Shown: positions 1 to 11,300 of the stretch, piece after piece
Position numbering within the stretch: position 1 is the first letter of the stretch
Layout: every line of letters begins with the position of its first letter
NCBI GenBank assembly: GCA_002099365.1
Contig: MSED01000001.1
Location: forward strand, 2,728,001-2,792,000
DNA from: Phialophora verrucosa
Taxonomy: Eukaryota; Ascomycota; Eurotiomycetes; Chaetothyriales; Herpotrichiellaceae
Length of the DNA stretch: 64,000 nt
Direction: 5' to 3'
Made by a program: the position numbers and the translations under genes
Notes under the pieces: model-generated
Databases searched by the model: none
Seen by the model: the letters and a program-made list of their open reading frames with translations, nothing else
What the model was told of the DNA's origin: nothing

Positions 1-3
1 TGT

Positions 4-284
4 TCAGCTCGGAGGCTCGTCAAACTAAATGCCAGATATGCGAGTGAGACCGCCATCGACATCCAAAATACGACTGTACGGCATGTCGGCCATTCGCCAC
101 AGCCTTCTACAGTTGACTTGATGATAGCAGCTTCGACGTCGCGCATTAGCTGTTCTTCTGTGTCGCCAATAGCGACTTGAAGCTCGCGTACAAGCTGTGC
201 CGTTGCCTGTCTGGACATTTTGTCTTCCAGTCGAAATTTCCGCACCATCTTTCGGGCCGTCATTTCCCGCTGCAGATCTGACAT
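4..284 (-). CDS. unidentified small protein at the left edge, exon structure uncertain
   Basis: An ATG at 284 opens a charged, probably helical sequence (begins MSDLQREMTARKMVRKF, then many Glu, Arg and Gln). Read without splicing, the frame stays open to the window edge and ends in a hydrophobic stretch of about 20 residues that could be a membrane helix. Read with an intron (donor GTATTT near 78, acceptor TTTAG near 31), it would end at a TGA at 4-6 after the residues FDEPPS, giving about 77 residues. I do not recognise the family. A two-Cys stretch (GCGEWPTC) lies just before the ambiguous splice. Composition looks coding, but nothing else supports it. Confidence 0.3.
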
Positions 285-1163
285 GGTTGTGAACTGTGAT
301 GTGCCTATAGATTACGTCTCGTTGCGTCTGTTGGATTGCATTGCATCGGGACGCCATGAGGGTTCTTTTGAAAGCCATTTTCGACAACCACCGAAGCTGT
401 TGGCTGGGAGTGTCTTGTACAATCATCCAAGGCTGCTGGAGCGGTCGTGCCACTGAAACACACAAACAAAGAACTTGCACCAGCATTTCCCAGTATCTGG
501 GGCTAAACAAGGCGAGTCATTGGATGTCCTCTGTTGCTGTTTTGCATGCTCTCTTGTCGGTCTCTGAATCTACTGGTTATGATGACTTAGCCCATGCCGA
601 CTTACAAGGTCTCTCAGTATGGGACGTGGAGAAAGCAAAGAGGCAGTTCCTTGTATCTCGCAACGTGCATCATCTCTACTGGTCTGGAACGGGATATTTC
701 GAGTCTGTGCTGGCCCCTAACTGACTGCCACCTTTGACAAGATGAATATCGTCTAAAGCTTGCTTCAAAGGTCTTTTTCTGTTAATCGTGGAGTACGCAG
801 TGACCTGGCACCGAGACGTCGCCTGTCGCATCAATGTACAGGGACATTCAATACAGAGGCACAACTGTGCTTTGGATGCTTTGAAGGTGAGCGGGAGGAG
901 GTAGACGCATGGAGGCACTGGGAGGCACGTGGGAGGGTACAGTAACAGGAGAACAGCGTCCGCAAAAGAAACACTCCGACGTAATATCTTGGCAGGACGT
1001 GCTTGATCCACTGGCAGACTTCATCGCCGACATCTTCAACCTCCAAGCCTCCCACTGTGCAACTCTTCTCGTCACAGATCAACAGTGCAAAGTATGCCAT
1101 GACCGGTAGTCCCTAGGAGGACAGCTCGGACTTCTCTAGCCTGCCTGGTGGAGCGTTGGCACC
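285..1163. other. intergenic, no supported gene
   Basis: About 880 bases separate the left-edge gene from GID8. Several open frames of 60-130 codons occur on both strands, but they overlap one another and lack recognisable domains or coherent splice signals. The right part probably holds the GID8 promoter. I see no RNA gene or repeat here. Confidence 0.5.
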
Positions 1164-2429
1164 ATGGTAAGTTGACTGACGGGTCTTCTTTCTCCTGCTA
1201 ATCATCACTCAAGGCTACCGCAGCGGCTCACCCCTTCGAGCGTCAGGTCGCCGACACCCCGATCTCGAAATCGTACGTGCCTCTCTCTCATCTCGAATTT
1301 CCTCTCACTACAGGATGTATATTTTTTGACAAAATGGGAATCTCTCTGAAAACACTTGAAGAGACTGGATATTTTGCTTTCTGAACAATCGGAGAACAGG
1401 ACATAATGGCGCGGGCAGGATCTGTGAGCGCTGGCTGACAGAGCGTTGTCTACAGGGACTTCAACAATCTCATCATGGACTATCTGATCACTGAAGGCTA
1501 CCCTTCAGCTGCAGAGAAATTTGCAGCAGAAGCCAACATTCAGCCTCAAGCTGACCTCGGTTGTATCAACGAGAGAGTACAGATTCGAGAGTCAATACAC
1601 CGTGGAGATTTGCAAGCCGCCATCGAACTCATCAACGAGCTGAACCCAGAAGTAAGCACTTCCTCTTTTGTTTCTTCGCCTTTCTTTATGATTATATCTG
1701 TTTTCATGCACCACTCATAGCCTTCGGGCCGAGATGAGAGCAAAAACACCTTCAGTCCTCAGTATGATTTGAACACGGCTCTCGAGACGTCCATTCATGT
1801 CCTCGTTGTTCAGCTAGGATGCTGACTTGCTGAGATAGCTTTTAGACACCGACAAGAAGCTTCATTTCTCGCTTCTCCGTCTTCAACTTGTCGAATTGAT
1901 TCGCCAAAGTTTTACGTCTTCCGATTCAAGTCTGGTGGGAAAGGCGATAGAATTTGCCCAAAACAACCTCGCACCTTACGCTCCGTTGGATGCGCAGTTT
2001 AAAATCGACCTCGAACGGGCTATGGCTCTATTAATTGTACCCAGAGAGTCATGGACACAAGCAGCTGTGGCAGGTTCGTCTGGTCAGCCAAGCTCAAGTA
2101 TCCAGAACGACTTCGGTGCTTTAGCAGAGCTGGTCGACCCTTCATTAAGACGCAAAGTCGCAAAGGATGTCAACGAAGCCATTCTCCAGTCTCAGGATCA
2201 AAGGAGAGAAGCCAACATCAGATACTTGGTCAGAGCTCGCGCGTGGGCTGAACAGCTTGCGCGCGAGAAGAAGATTGATCTGCCTGAACTCCCTCTCGGC
2301 CTGGATGGAGATGGACCTGCCAGCCGGAGCCAGAACGGCCACAATGGAGATACTGAAATGACCGAAAATGGCTCGGATGCCACAGGTGCCGATGCGGAAA
2401 TCGCTCGATATACGAATATTCCTTCCTGA
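1164..2429 (+). CDS. GID8: GID complex subunit 8 (LisH-CTLH-CRA protein)
   Basis: Scaffold subunit of the GID/CTLH E3 ubiquitin ligase, which in yeast targets gluconeogenic enzymes for degradation. I assemble four exons: 1164-1166 (only the ATG), 1214-1272, 1456-1651 and 1839-2429. All introns are GT-AG and phases close exactly, giving 282 residues. The N-terminal LisH motif reads DFNNLIMDYLITEGYPSAA. The CTLH segment follows (QIRESIHRGDLQAAIELINE), crosses intron 3 into LLDTDKKLHFSLLRLQLVEL, and the CRA-like helical region fills the rest. The last 45 residues are acidic and low-complexity. Intron 3 is long (187 nt) and has an extra internal AG. The gene converges on ESA1. Family assignment is strong; only the one-codon first exon rests purely on splice logic. 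Confidence 0.92.
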
Positions 2430-2668
2430 ACATCCGTCAAAATATCTTCCACCACAACGATATGGCCTTAACTTGTCTGAGGAGGGATCATTGTTGCGAC
2501 ACCTTCTGGGAACAGAATGAGCACCATGTGCGATGCGACGACCATTATCAACGCGCTTCATGAATGGCCTAGCGAACAGCGCCGGTTGCCAAGTTGGTGA
2601 TGTACGTTGTCCACCCAAGCAAAGACGCCTCCAACCCCATCGCTAATTTACATTCCAGAAACGCACCA

Positions 2669-4641
2669 TTACCAATTCCAAGTTCGACTGCTGGCGGTGA
2701 AAACGGGCGGTTTCCAATTCAGCCTGCTCGGGTCGATCTTTCTGGCACCCTTGAGCTTCTCCTTCTGGCGCCGCTGCTCCTGCCACTCGAGCAGCTCGTC
2801 GCGGACGACGATGATCCACGCACCCTTATGGTATCTCAGCAATTTCAGCACCTCCAGCTGTTCATGCACATCCTTCTCAGTCATGGACGTAAGACTCGCT
2901 ATCTCTGCGATGCTTGTCGAATACTGAGAGTTGGGCCCGTTAAACCCCAGAGATGAATGAGGATGGAGGTGCTCTGAAGTTGGCGTGTGAGTGGCAGAGC
3001 CTGGAGGAGGCAGTCGAGCTGGATCTGAGAGTAGTTCAATGAGGACCTCCTTCCAGTATTGCCGATATCCCAGCAGGCCCAGATCAGAAAGCGGCTTTTC
3101 AGGCGAGCCAAGCTTCCCCTCTCGCTTGCTCAACTCATAGGAAAAGGCAATTAACAACCTCCCCAATCCCTGTCTTTGGTATTGCGGCAAGGTCAGAATA
3201 CAAGCGACATTATATCCCTCCGCTGACTCTTTCTCCTTGCTGAAGTATCCGACGAGATGACACCCATGCTCCGAGCGAGTCACCATGCAGTAGAACAAAA
3301 ACGGGTCGACGTCGTAATAGAGGGTCTTGTGATCGAGGAACAGCTTGGACAACAGACACAGATTTCGACACCAGGTCCGCTGTCTTCGTCCGTCCACCTC
3401 GAAGAAGCTCACATAATCATCCCGATAAATCTCGTTGCCAGGAGGATGCCGCAGTTCGCACTTCGTCCGGTGTCTCTCGAACGCCTTCTTTGATGAGAAG
3501 TAAGACAGGCAGAACTCATCAATGTAGACGAGATCGACATCGCTGAAGTCCTGTGGATAAGGCGAAAAATACCACGGTTCAATGGTATGCTTGCCCATTT
3601 GTATCTTATCCAGGTTTCGCACCAAGTGGAGTTGAGCGTGGTGCTGTACCATCGAGCCGCCTGTGCGGAGCTTCTCGATTTCTTCCTCGGGCTCCATTAT
3701 CGGTGCCACTTTTTCCTCCGTCTTCATCACGTCTGGCATTTCAATGTCTTGCGTGCCTTCATCGGGCCCGAGGATCGGCAAGGGCGTGCCTTCCTGGGTG
3801 GTCATGAGCGAGGCATCGCCATCTGGAGCCAGCCCTTCCTCTCTATTCTCCTTGCCACCAGCCTTTGAGGGAACAGGACGTTTTCTGTCATTCCCAGCTT
3901 TACTGCTGAGCAGGTCCGGCGTCGCCGAGCCAGCGCGAGATTCTGTCCTCGCCCGACCCGTCACCTTTGTGGTTATCGATTTTGCGGTGGCGGCTTTGGA
4001 GGGTGGGCCCTTTGTCGTGACGGTGGTTTTCTTCTTCTCTGGCTTTTCGGGGACAGGCCATTCAACTTCCTGGGAGAGGTCGATGCGGTCGGCCGCGACC
4101 CATTCTAGCAGGTGTTAGTGCATGGTTGGCATCTTTGATCAAGGGAGGAAGTGTTTTTACCATCAAGACGTTTGTTGAACTCGACATAGTGGACGCTACC
4201 CAATCCTGTCAGTCATGCAAGGAAAGACATCGAGAACGGCCATCGCAATAGACATACTAGAATGTCAATGCAGAATTCCTCTGCTTTATCGACAAGATCT
4301 CTGCCTTTCTGGGTTCTCCATTCTGCAAATCCCACCCCTGTCAGTAAAAGCGTTCTTCTCAAGCAATATATATATATATATATATTTCGTTGGTCGTGTG
4401 AGAGGTCACGTGAACGCGCCGGTGAAGGCAGCGCAGAAACCACTTAACAACTCACCTTTTCGACAAAAGCCTTCACCCCGATCCTTCATAATTCAAGTCA
4501 GTATCGTTTCCAGATCCGCCGGACCTCAAGGTCATCAGAGCCGGGATTTATGCCCACTTACTGGATCTGATTCAGCGTGGCGAAGCCTTTTTCCACGGGC
4601 TCGGGCGTGTTCGTCGCGTCCGTGTGGTCTCCGCCTGGCAT
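2669..4641 (-). CDS. ESA1: MYST histone acetyltransferase Esa1 (NuA4 catalytic subunit)
   Basis: Acetylates histone H4/H2A lysines as the catalytic subunit of NuA4 in the nucleus. Five exons on the minus strand: 4641-4562, 4483-4456, 4322-4258, 4195-4161 and 4104-2669, giving 547 residues in phase. The N-terminal Tudor-knot/chromobarrel spans about residues 28-85 (GVKAFVEK, KAEILSIKQ, VHYVEFNKRLDEWVAADRID). A Ser/Lys/Glu-rich linker follows, then the MYST zinc finger (EFCLSYFSSKKAFERHRTKC, about 266-285), the autoacetylated Lys (DHKTLYYD, about 329), catalytic Cys (NVACILTLP, about 371), acetyl-CoA loop QRQGLG and general-base Glu (SPEKPLSDLG, about 405). The acetyl-CoA loop is usually QRKGYG-like, so QRQGLG is a mild variant. 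Intron 2 carries a (TA)n run. The start was chosen because MPGGDH directly precedes the Tudor-knot exons. Confidence 0.95.
4366..4385. repeat. (TA)n dinucleotide run inside ESA1 intron 2
   Basis: About ten uninterrupted TA units lie in the 133-nt second intron of ESA1. Such runs are length-variable microsatellites and make this one of the longer introns of the gene. Confidence 0.85.
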
Positions 4642-5135
4642 TTCGACGGAATGCGATGAAGCGACGCAGACTATGATAGAAAGGCGAATTGTAGAGATGT
4701 GGTTGTGTATTGCGTCGGTGATGAGGATGAAAAAAGAAAAGTTATTCGGTGCTGAAACGATGCAATGCACCAGGTTGGAGTTGGGGGCTTGGAGAAAGCA
4801 AATAGAGGGGGAATTTGGCGGCTGAGTGTCTTTGTTTGAGCGCCACGGGCGGTCACTTGGGGGTCTCGGTTTAGGTATCAGTTGTGCCCGTGCGTGGCGA
4901 CTCTAGGGGTGTCTGCCTAAACTTACAGTTACAGCTGGCGGAATTGAGGGCCACGTCTCGGCTGGGCGCAGCACTTCTGAAAGATGGTCCATCCCCGTTG
5001 TGACTGGCTTTGACCATAGGGATTGTTTTGATTTACTAGGCCTACCCATTGCGGTCTGCTCTGGTATCTCGCATCATACATACAACATCTATCGTCAAGA
5101 ACTTTTCCAATTATTTCAACAGCGGGCGCTGCTGA
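4642..5135. other. ESA1 promoter side and PWP1 3' side
   Basis: Just under 500 bases between the ESA1 start and the PWP1 stop, both on the minus strand. It should contain the PWP1 terminator and the ESA1 promoter. No gene, repeat or RNA was seen. Confidence 0.5.
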
Positions 5136-6797
5136 TCAGTCCTCATCCATGGACTCCCACCCGTCTTGACCGCCATTGCCATCCTCTTCCTCCTCATCGT
5201 CGCTCTCGTGATCACTCAGGCTCGCGCCGACCAACCTCTCCTTGCCATCTGACTCGGGCAGTTGAACTCTTCCCGCGAACACGTTTCTTACACTCGGATT
5301 GGTGCTGATGTCCCACACTTGCAGTCGACCTTTACTTCCAGCCACTGAGAGCCTGAATGCGACCTCGGTATCAGGTGCAAACTGGGTCGCGAAGATCCTT
5401 CCTACGTCAAGATTCCTCGAGACAACCACGTGTGGCTTATTGTCCTGCACATTCCATAGTTTGACCCTCTTGTCATCTGAGCCCGTCGCCAGCAGGCCGG
5501 GCACCGAGGGATTGATGTCAAAGGCACTGACCGCTCCGTCGTGAGCCTGTAACGTCCACACGGGTTTGCTTGGTGTATCGTGAGTCGAAGGGACGGCCCT
5601 AGCATCGAAATAGTGGACGGTGCCTGCCTCTGTGGTGACGTAGAAGAAGTTCGGATCGTGAATGTCCCATCTCACTTTCTCGACATCGGCTTCCACGACC
5701 CATTTCGGTGCTTGCGCGTCTGGGGCTCGCATGTCCGTCGCAATTACTGTTCGGTCGTAGCTTCCGCTCAAGAGGATTGTTGACTCTGTGGGATGCCAGT
5801 CGAGTGCGCACACCTTGCCGCTATGCATGGTGTATGATTTCGCGCACTTGCCGGTATTCAAATCCCAGAGCTTGACCGTCTTGTCGGCAGACGCTGAGGC
5901 AAGCAGATTCCGGTGATGACGATTGGCCGCCAGCGCAAGAACAGCATCCACATGGTACTCGTCGTTGGCTTTGGGCTTCTTTCTTTTCTTCTTCGACTTC
6001 TTCTTGTTGCCCTTCGAACTGCTACCTTCTCCGTTGTGCTCTGTCTCTGCTTGTACTTCTGGCTCTTGTCCCAATATTGCGTTGGGGTACATGCTATCTA
6101 CGACATCGAGGTCCCAAATCTCGATCTCCGGGTTCATTGTGCCGATGGCGACGAAGTTGCCTTCTGACCGCGATTCTGACCCTTTGCCCACGGGGACGTT
6201 GATCCATTCGACGCAAAGCGGTACGGCAGGCAGCATGATATCATGATGGACGTAGAGGTTGTCCGCCCCGTCTTCGTAGACGAACACTTCCAGCTGCGCA
6301 ACTTCGTCCTCGACCTTTGCTGCCAGTATTAAATTGTCGGAGGCCAATATCTGTAAATCTTCTCTTTCGTCTTCCGAATCTTGCTCGCCTTCCGGTAGAA
6401 CGATGTAAGGGTCCTGCTCGTGTGGCGCATGATACGCTAACGAGCCAACATTTCCAAACATGGAGAATTTCTCGCCCTGTTCGTCCACCGGGTCATCATC
6501 GTAGTCGTCGAGGTTGTACTCCTTCAAATCGTCTTCATCATTTGCTGGTGTCTTAGCCTTTCCGGAGACTTCTCCCGTAGGCACACCGGCGTCGGAGTCT
6601 GGATCTTCTGAATTGTCATCGTTGTCATCGTCGTCTTTGCCCTTTTGCGCGTCGAGGAGATCTTGCTGGGCGTCCTCGAGTTGAAGGCGGGCAAGTTTCG
6701 ATATGCGACTGAGTTCTGCTTCGTCGATTTGATATTTCTGGGGGAACTGGGCGGCGACGCCTCTGCGCACCCACGTCGTCGCTAGTGTCATCGACAT
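5136..6797 (-). CDS. PWP1: periodic tryptophan protein 1 (Pwp1), WD40 ribosome-biogenesis factor
   Basis: Nucleolar WD40 protein needed for 60S rRNA processing and, in animals, for rDNA chromatin regulation. A single uninterrupted frame of 553 residues matches the family length. The N-terminus TTWVRRGVAAQFPQKYQIDE is the conserved Pwp1 signature, followed by acidic stretches (runs of D/E around residues 50-100). Clear WD repeats then follow, for example SASADKTVKLWDL, SGSYDRTVIATDM and TGSDDKRVKLWNV. A basic Lys-rich patch (KGNKKKSKKKRKK, about residue 264) fits a nuclear/nucleolar localisation signal. The C-terminal tail is again acidic. It is divergent from CMC2, with about 300 bases between the starts. 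Confidence 0.93.
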   Translation of the reverse strand: MSMTLATTWVRRGVAAQFPQKYQIDEAELSRISKLARLQLEDAQQDLLDAQKGKDDDDNDDNSEDPDSDAGVPTGEVSGKAKTPANDEDDLKEYNLDDYDDDPVDEQGEKFSMFGNVGSLAYHAPHEQDPYIVLPEGEQDSEDEREDLQILASDNLILAAKVEDEVAQLEVFVYEDGADNLYVHHDIMLPAVPLCVEWINVPVGKGSESRSEGNFVAIGTMNPEIEIWDLDVVDSMYPNAILGQEPEVQAETEHNGEGSSSKGNKKKSKKKRKKPKANDEYHVDAVLALAANRHHRNLLASASADKTVKLWDLNTGKCAKSYTMHSGKVCALDWHPTESTILLSGSYDRTVIATDMRAPDAQAPKWVVEADVEKVRWDIHDPNFFYVTTEAGTVHYFDARAVPSTHDTPSKPVWTLQAHDGAVSAFDINPSVPGLLATGSDDKRVKLWNVQDNKPHVVVSRNLDVGRIFATQFAPDTEVAFRLSVAGSKGRLQVWDISTNPSVRNVFAGRVQLPESDGKERLVGASLSDHESDDEEEEDGNGGQDGWESMDED

Positions 6798-7101
6798 GTT
6801 GGTGAGTGGCAGGCTGCGGAATGGACGAGGGACCGGTCAACTTCGAGAAGTCCATATTTGCGGAGTAGTCGCACCGAAAAAAAGTGACAGGAATCTAATC
6901 TGAATCTTATCTTAGTGTCATGCAAGGCTGAGTTGCGGATGCAAGGCTGCTTTAGCTTCGATCTCCAATGCGGAACACTCTTCACCTGGTTCCTTCTCCG
7001 TCCAGGCCGTCAACCTCCATTTCCAGCCCTTAATTGTCGAAGGTCAGATGTGGGCGTGGCTCGAACCGCATGACCAATATTGGAGACGAGTCTCCGCCAG
7101 G
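6798..7101. promoter_or_regulatory. divergent promoter region PWP1/CMC2
   Basis: About 300 bases between two divergent start codons, so both promoters must lie here or overlap it. I see no strong TATA box. Confidence 0.4.
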
Positions 7102-7542
7102 ATGCATTCACATCTGCATACGAAAGACAATGTCGGTACGTTGCAATCAAGCTCTGGCCGAGTCGCATGATGTAGCGCTCGAGGCGAAATGTGTGGCGAC
7201 TGAGGTGGCATTACATCTGTGCTTGGTCTCTTAAGATCGTTTTCTCGACCGCAACAACAAGGCATACTGTATGAGTCGGCTCTGACAGATCGTAATACAG
7301 GCTGCGAGGAGATCATGAACGCCCTCGACGAATGCCACGCCCGTGGCTTCCTCTACAAGGCCACGGGAGGCTGCAACGACATCAAGCGAGAAGTCAACAG
7401 ATGTTTATCGGGTGAACGGACGAAGAAGAGCAGATATAACCGGGAGACTGCTTTGGAGCGGAGAGCGAGGATCGAGGCAGTCTGGGCCAAGTTCGATGAG
7501 GGCGACTTTTCGGCGCTTGAACAGTTCACGAAACCGAAATGA
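7102..7542 (+). CDS. CMC2: COX assembly mitochondrial protein Cmc2 (twin CX9C)
   Basis: Small intermembrane-space protein imported by Mia40/Erv1 and needed for cytochrome c oxidase assembly. Two exons, 7102-7135 and 7301-7542, joined in phase (GTC G|GC TGC), give 91 residues. The twin CX9C motif is complete: Cys13 and Cys23 (CEEIMNALDEC), Cys36 and Cys46 (CNDIKREVNRC). The loop CHARGFLYKATGGCN is characteristic of Cmc2. The start at 7102 gives the short His-rich leader MHSHLHTKDN typical of fungal members. A reading that starts inside the intron would lose this leader. The C-terminal half is a charged helix. Confidence 0.9.
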
Positions 7543-8303
7543 AGGCATACGTAAGCTCCTGCAAGAGCTGAGCTTGCGTTGTACTGGGAATTCGTCTACA
7601 AGCATTTGCTCGGTGTTGGAGGGCTTCTGCACTAAAGAACCTCTGGTCTGGTTCAGAAAGACTCATGGTTATGTACAGAAACAGAACGATAAGGAACCTT
7701 CTCAACTCATTGCAATATCTGCTGCTCTATTTGGTCGAATACTTGGGTTAATCTGCGTTGAGTCACGGGCAAAACCATCTGGTGACTCGATGCAAGAAGT
7801 GAGTGTAAAAGGGTAGGTAACCCTGGACTGTTTGAAAGGTTACAGAGTCCAAATACATCAAAGTGCCCAGTTTCTTTTCAACAACGACCGGACGCGTTGT
7901 CAGCAGGCAATATGCTCTTCTTCAACTGTGTGTTTACGAGTTTGGTTTCTGTCTGTCCCTCTTTCAGTGATTGCTCGTGTGTCGAGAGCTGGGACGCCCA
8001 ATGGGTTAAAGCGGCATTGCCACAGGGTGCGCTGAATCGCGACCCACCGAAGTCACTTTCCTCACTCTCGGCGTAGTCGTAACTGATGTCGTGACGTGAA
8101 ACGCAATTGTATCTGCTTTTGGGTTGCTTTGTGTCAATAACTGTGTGACTGGAGCATACATAGAGCACTATCTCTGTCTAATATACGCTAGATCTGATCC
8201 TGGACTCTTTGTCCTGCATCGAAAGCAGCAACAATCGAGTCTCTCTCCCACAGGTGGTCTTGAGACATATGTCTCACGCTCACCGACCCGCAGATGTGGC
8301 ATT
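7543..8303. other. intergenic between CMC2 and the DUF726 gene
   Basis: About 760 bases. The open frame of the DUF726 gene extends upstream to about 8124, but that part has no family-like sequence and is more likely 5' UTR. No other gene was seen. Confidence 0.45.
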
Positions 8304-11300
8304 ATGACCGCTGGAGACAGTATTCAGGAAGGACATAGTGCCGAAGATCCAGCCGTTGAACAGGCCACAGCTGCCAAACCTGGCATTGCCTTGCCGTCCG
8401 CAGTTGAAGACGAACTCGACGACTTCGGTCTGCCCAGGAAACCTGTGAGACAAGCCCCACCGGCCGATTCGGACGACAGTGAGGACGATGCCGATACATT
8501 CCACGATGTCGAAGCTGCCACAGATGGCTCTAACACGACCGAAAGTGCGAAGGAAGGAAATGGTAGCCAGTCGAGCCATGGTGCACAGGCGCCTGCGGAG
8601 CCGGTCGAGCTGGCCCAGGTTCCGCTACCGGCTCTCGAAATCTCTGCAGACTCGGTAGACTCGGCGAGAAGCAAGCCAGCGCAAGAGATGAAAGAAGAGC
8701 ATAATGTCAACGGGGAGACACAGTCCGAGGCAAAGAGGTCAGAGAATGTTCCGCCTTTGAACGTCGCCTCGACCCCCGATTTGAAGGGTGTGGCGGAACC
8801 AGGCAGTGCCGTATCCCCTAGAGCCTCTCAAATATCGGACACGGTCATACCGAAGCGCGATCAAAAGTCGAAGGGCGCTGCAGCTTCCGAATGGTCTCAC
8901 CAAAGACAAATCTCGGCGCCCACGCAGTCTGACGAGGAGGACGAGGAGGAGGAGGACTGGCAGGCTATGCCAGCTATCGACGAGTTTGACATTTATGACG
9001 ACAACGGGCGTCTAATCGCAAAGGGTCACAAGGAGAATGAAGAAGAGTCTAATCCATATTCTGGCATTGGAGGCGCAGGGAAGGGGTATACAAGGGTGCA
9101 GCTGGATGAAGATGCCCAATCTGCCACGAGTATGGACGAGGAGACGAACTATTTATTCAAGAACGGGCCCAAGCCAGCGGACACGGACGACCAGTCCAAT
9201 GATGGTGACGAGCAGCGGGATACTCTAACTCAGCTGGAGGCCACCAAGGATCTTCTAACCGAAGGACAACGGATAGCCTACGTCGGAGTAGTCCGGTTGA
9301 CTGTCCATAAGATGTTCGAGGCGCTCAGTGCGCTAGAAAAGACCAGGTCGGCACGGAGGGAGTTGGTGAAGGCTATAGAGGGCATGGATATGTGGGGCCA
9401 GAAGATGATGGTGCGGCTTTATGCCCACATGGACATCAACGCTGCAGAGCAGATCATGATAGAGCAGCTGGCCGAGCACGGCGTGCAGCCGTCTGATTTG
9501 GTCGCCCCCCTCATGCTTAATGCGAAGGTGAACAATCCAATGGCCGATGATGTCGCTGCCGAGTCCTCGAAACCAGATCGATCTGGAGTTCGGAGTTCGA
9601 CAGCATCTTCTTCTGCTCCCAAAGATCCAGAGACAACAATGAGGGAGGTCGAGAATGGCGAAGAAGTCCCCGAAGTACATGGCATGGAAGATATGCCTCA
9701 TACAAAGGAGATTGACCTCGACCTGCGGTGGACTGTCTTATGTGACTTGTTTCTGGTCCTCATCTCAGATGGTCAATATGACGCTCGCTCAAGACGTTTG
9801 CTCGAACGGGTTGCTTCAACCATGGGTATCACCTGGATGCAGATATGTCGCTTCGAGAAAAGGGTGATTGACGCACTCGAGATGCAAGAAGAGGAAGCAA
9901 GGGAGAACTGGGACGAGTCTGAAAACATGGAGAAACGACGGAAACGTGCCTTGAAGAAGAAATACATGTTCATGGGTCTGGCAACTGTCGGTGGCGGCCT
10001 TGTCATTGGGTTATCTGCTGGTCTGCTTGCACCTCTTATTGGGGCAGGCCTGGCCGCCGGTTTCACAACGATCGGTGTCACAGGTACCGCGGGTTTCCTT
10101 GGTGGTGTCGGTGGAGCGGCATTGATCACGTCTGCTGCCACAGCAGCAGGTGGTACCATCGCGGTTCGAGCCGCAGATCGAAGAACAGGCAGCGTCAAGA
10201 CTTTCGAATATCGACCGTTGCACAACAACAAGAGACTGAACCTTATTCTGACCATCTCAGGTTGGATGACAGGCAAAGTTGATGATGTCCGCCTGCCGTA
10301 CAGCACGGTCGATCCCATCATGGGGGACATATATTCTCTCCTGTGGGAACCGGAAATGCTCCGATCGATGGGTGATACGATTAACATTCTTGCGACCGAA
10401 GCCTTGACGCAAACAGTTCAACAAATCCTTGGAAGCACAATATTGATTACGCTGATGGCTGCGCTCCAGTTGCCAGTTGTGCTCTCAAAGCTGGCGTACC
10501 TCATTGACAATCCATGGAGCGTTTCTCTCGACCGTGCGAATGCCGCAGGCCTCATCTTGGCCGATTCTCTGATGGACCGACATCTAGGGCAGAGACCAAT
10601 CACCCTGGTAGGCTTCTCTCTGGGGTCAAGGGTTATCTTCTCATGCCTGAAAGAGTTATCCCATCGTGGTGCATATGGCCTGATCCAGAATGTGTACATG
10701 TTCGGGTCACCTGTGGTGGCCAGTAAGGACGAGTATTTACGAGCCCGTTCGGTCGTCTCTGGAAGATTCCTGAATGGCTATTCCTCGGGTGATTGGATTC
10801 TGGGATACCTGTTTCGCATGACGGCTGGTGGAATTATGGCTGTGGCTGGGCTTGCCCCAGTGCAGGGGGTCCCGGGCGTGGAAAATATCGATGTAAGCAC
10901 ATGGGTTAAGGGCCACATGGCTTACCGTGCTGCCATGCCCAGGCTCCTCCGTGAGGTCGGTTGGGAAGTCGAGAGCGACGAATTTACCGAGATCGAGGAC
11001 CCCGATCCCGAAAATCACGCACAGCGGCAGCGAGAGTTGATCTCGGAGATTGAGGAGGCTCGTAAAAAGGCTGAAGAGAAGCCGCCGGAGAAGAAAGGCT
11101 TCGCGTTGTTCAAACGACGCAAGCCAGCGGAGAAAAAAGGTTGGGAGACGTACAATGTGAACGACAGTAACCACAAGCGGAATGGTAGTACTGGTCCCGA
11201 TCCGGGTGCTGACCCCAACGGCAACGTCTTGTTCGATATCGAAGCGATTCGAAGGGAGTTGGCTGGGGAGATGATCGAGGTGCGGGAGCTAGACAGCACC

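Noticed and set aside
341..724. 127-codon plus-strand frame near the left edge
   Set aside because: No domain and poor start context; overlaps other open frames.
9773..10387. 204-codon frame antisense to the DUF726 gene
   Set aside because: Mirror of the biased codons of a well-supported gene on the plus strand.
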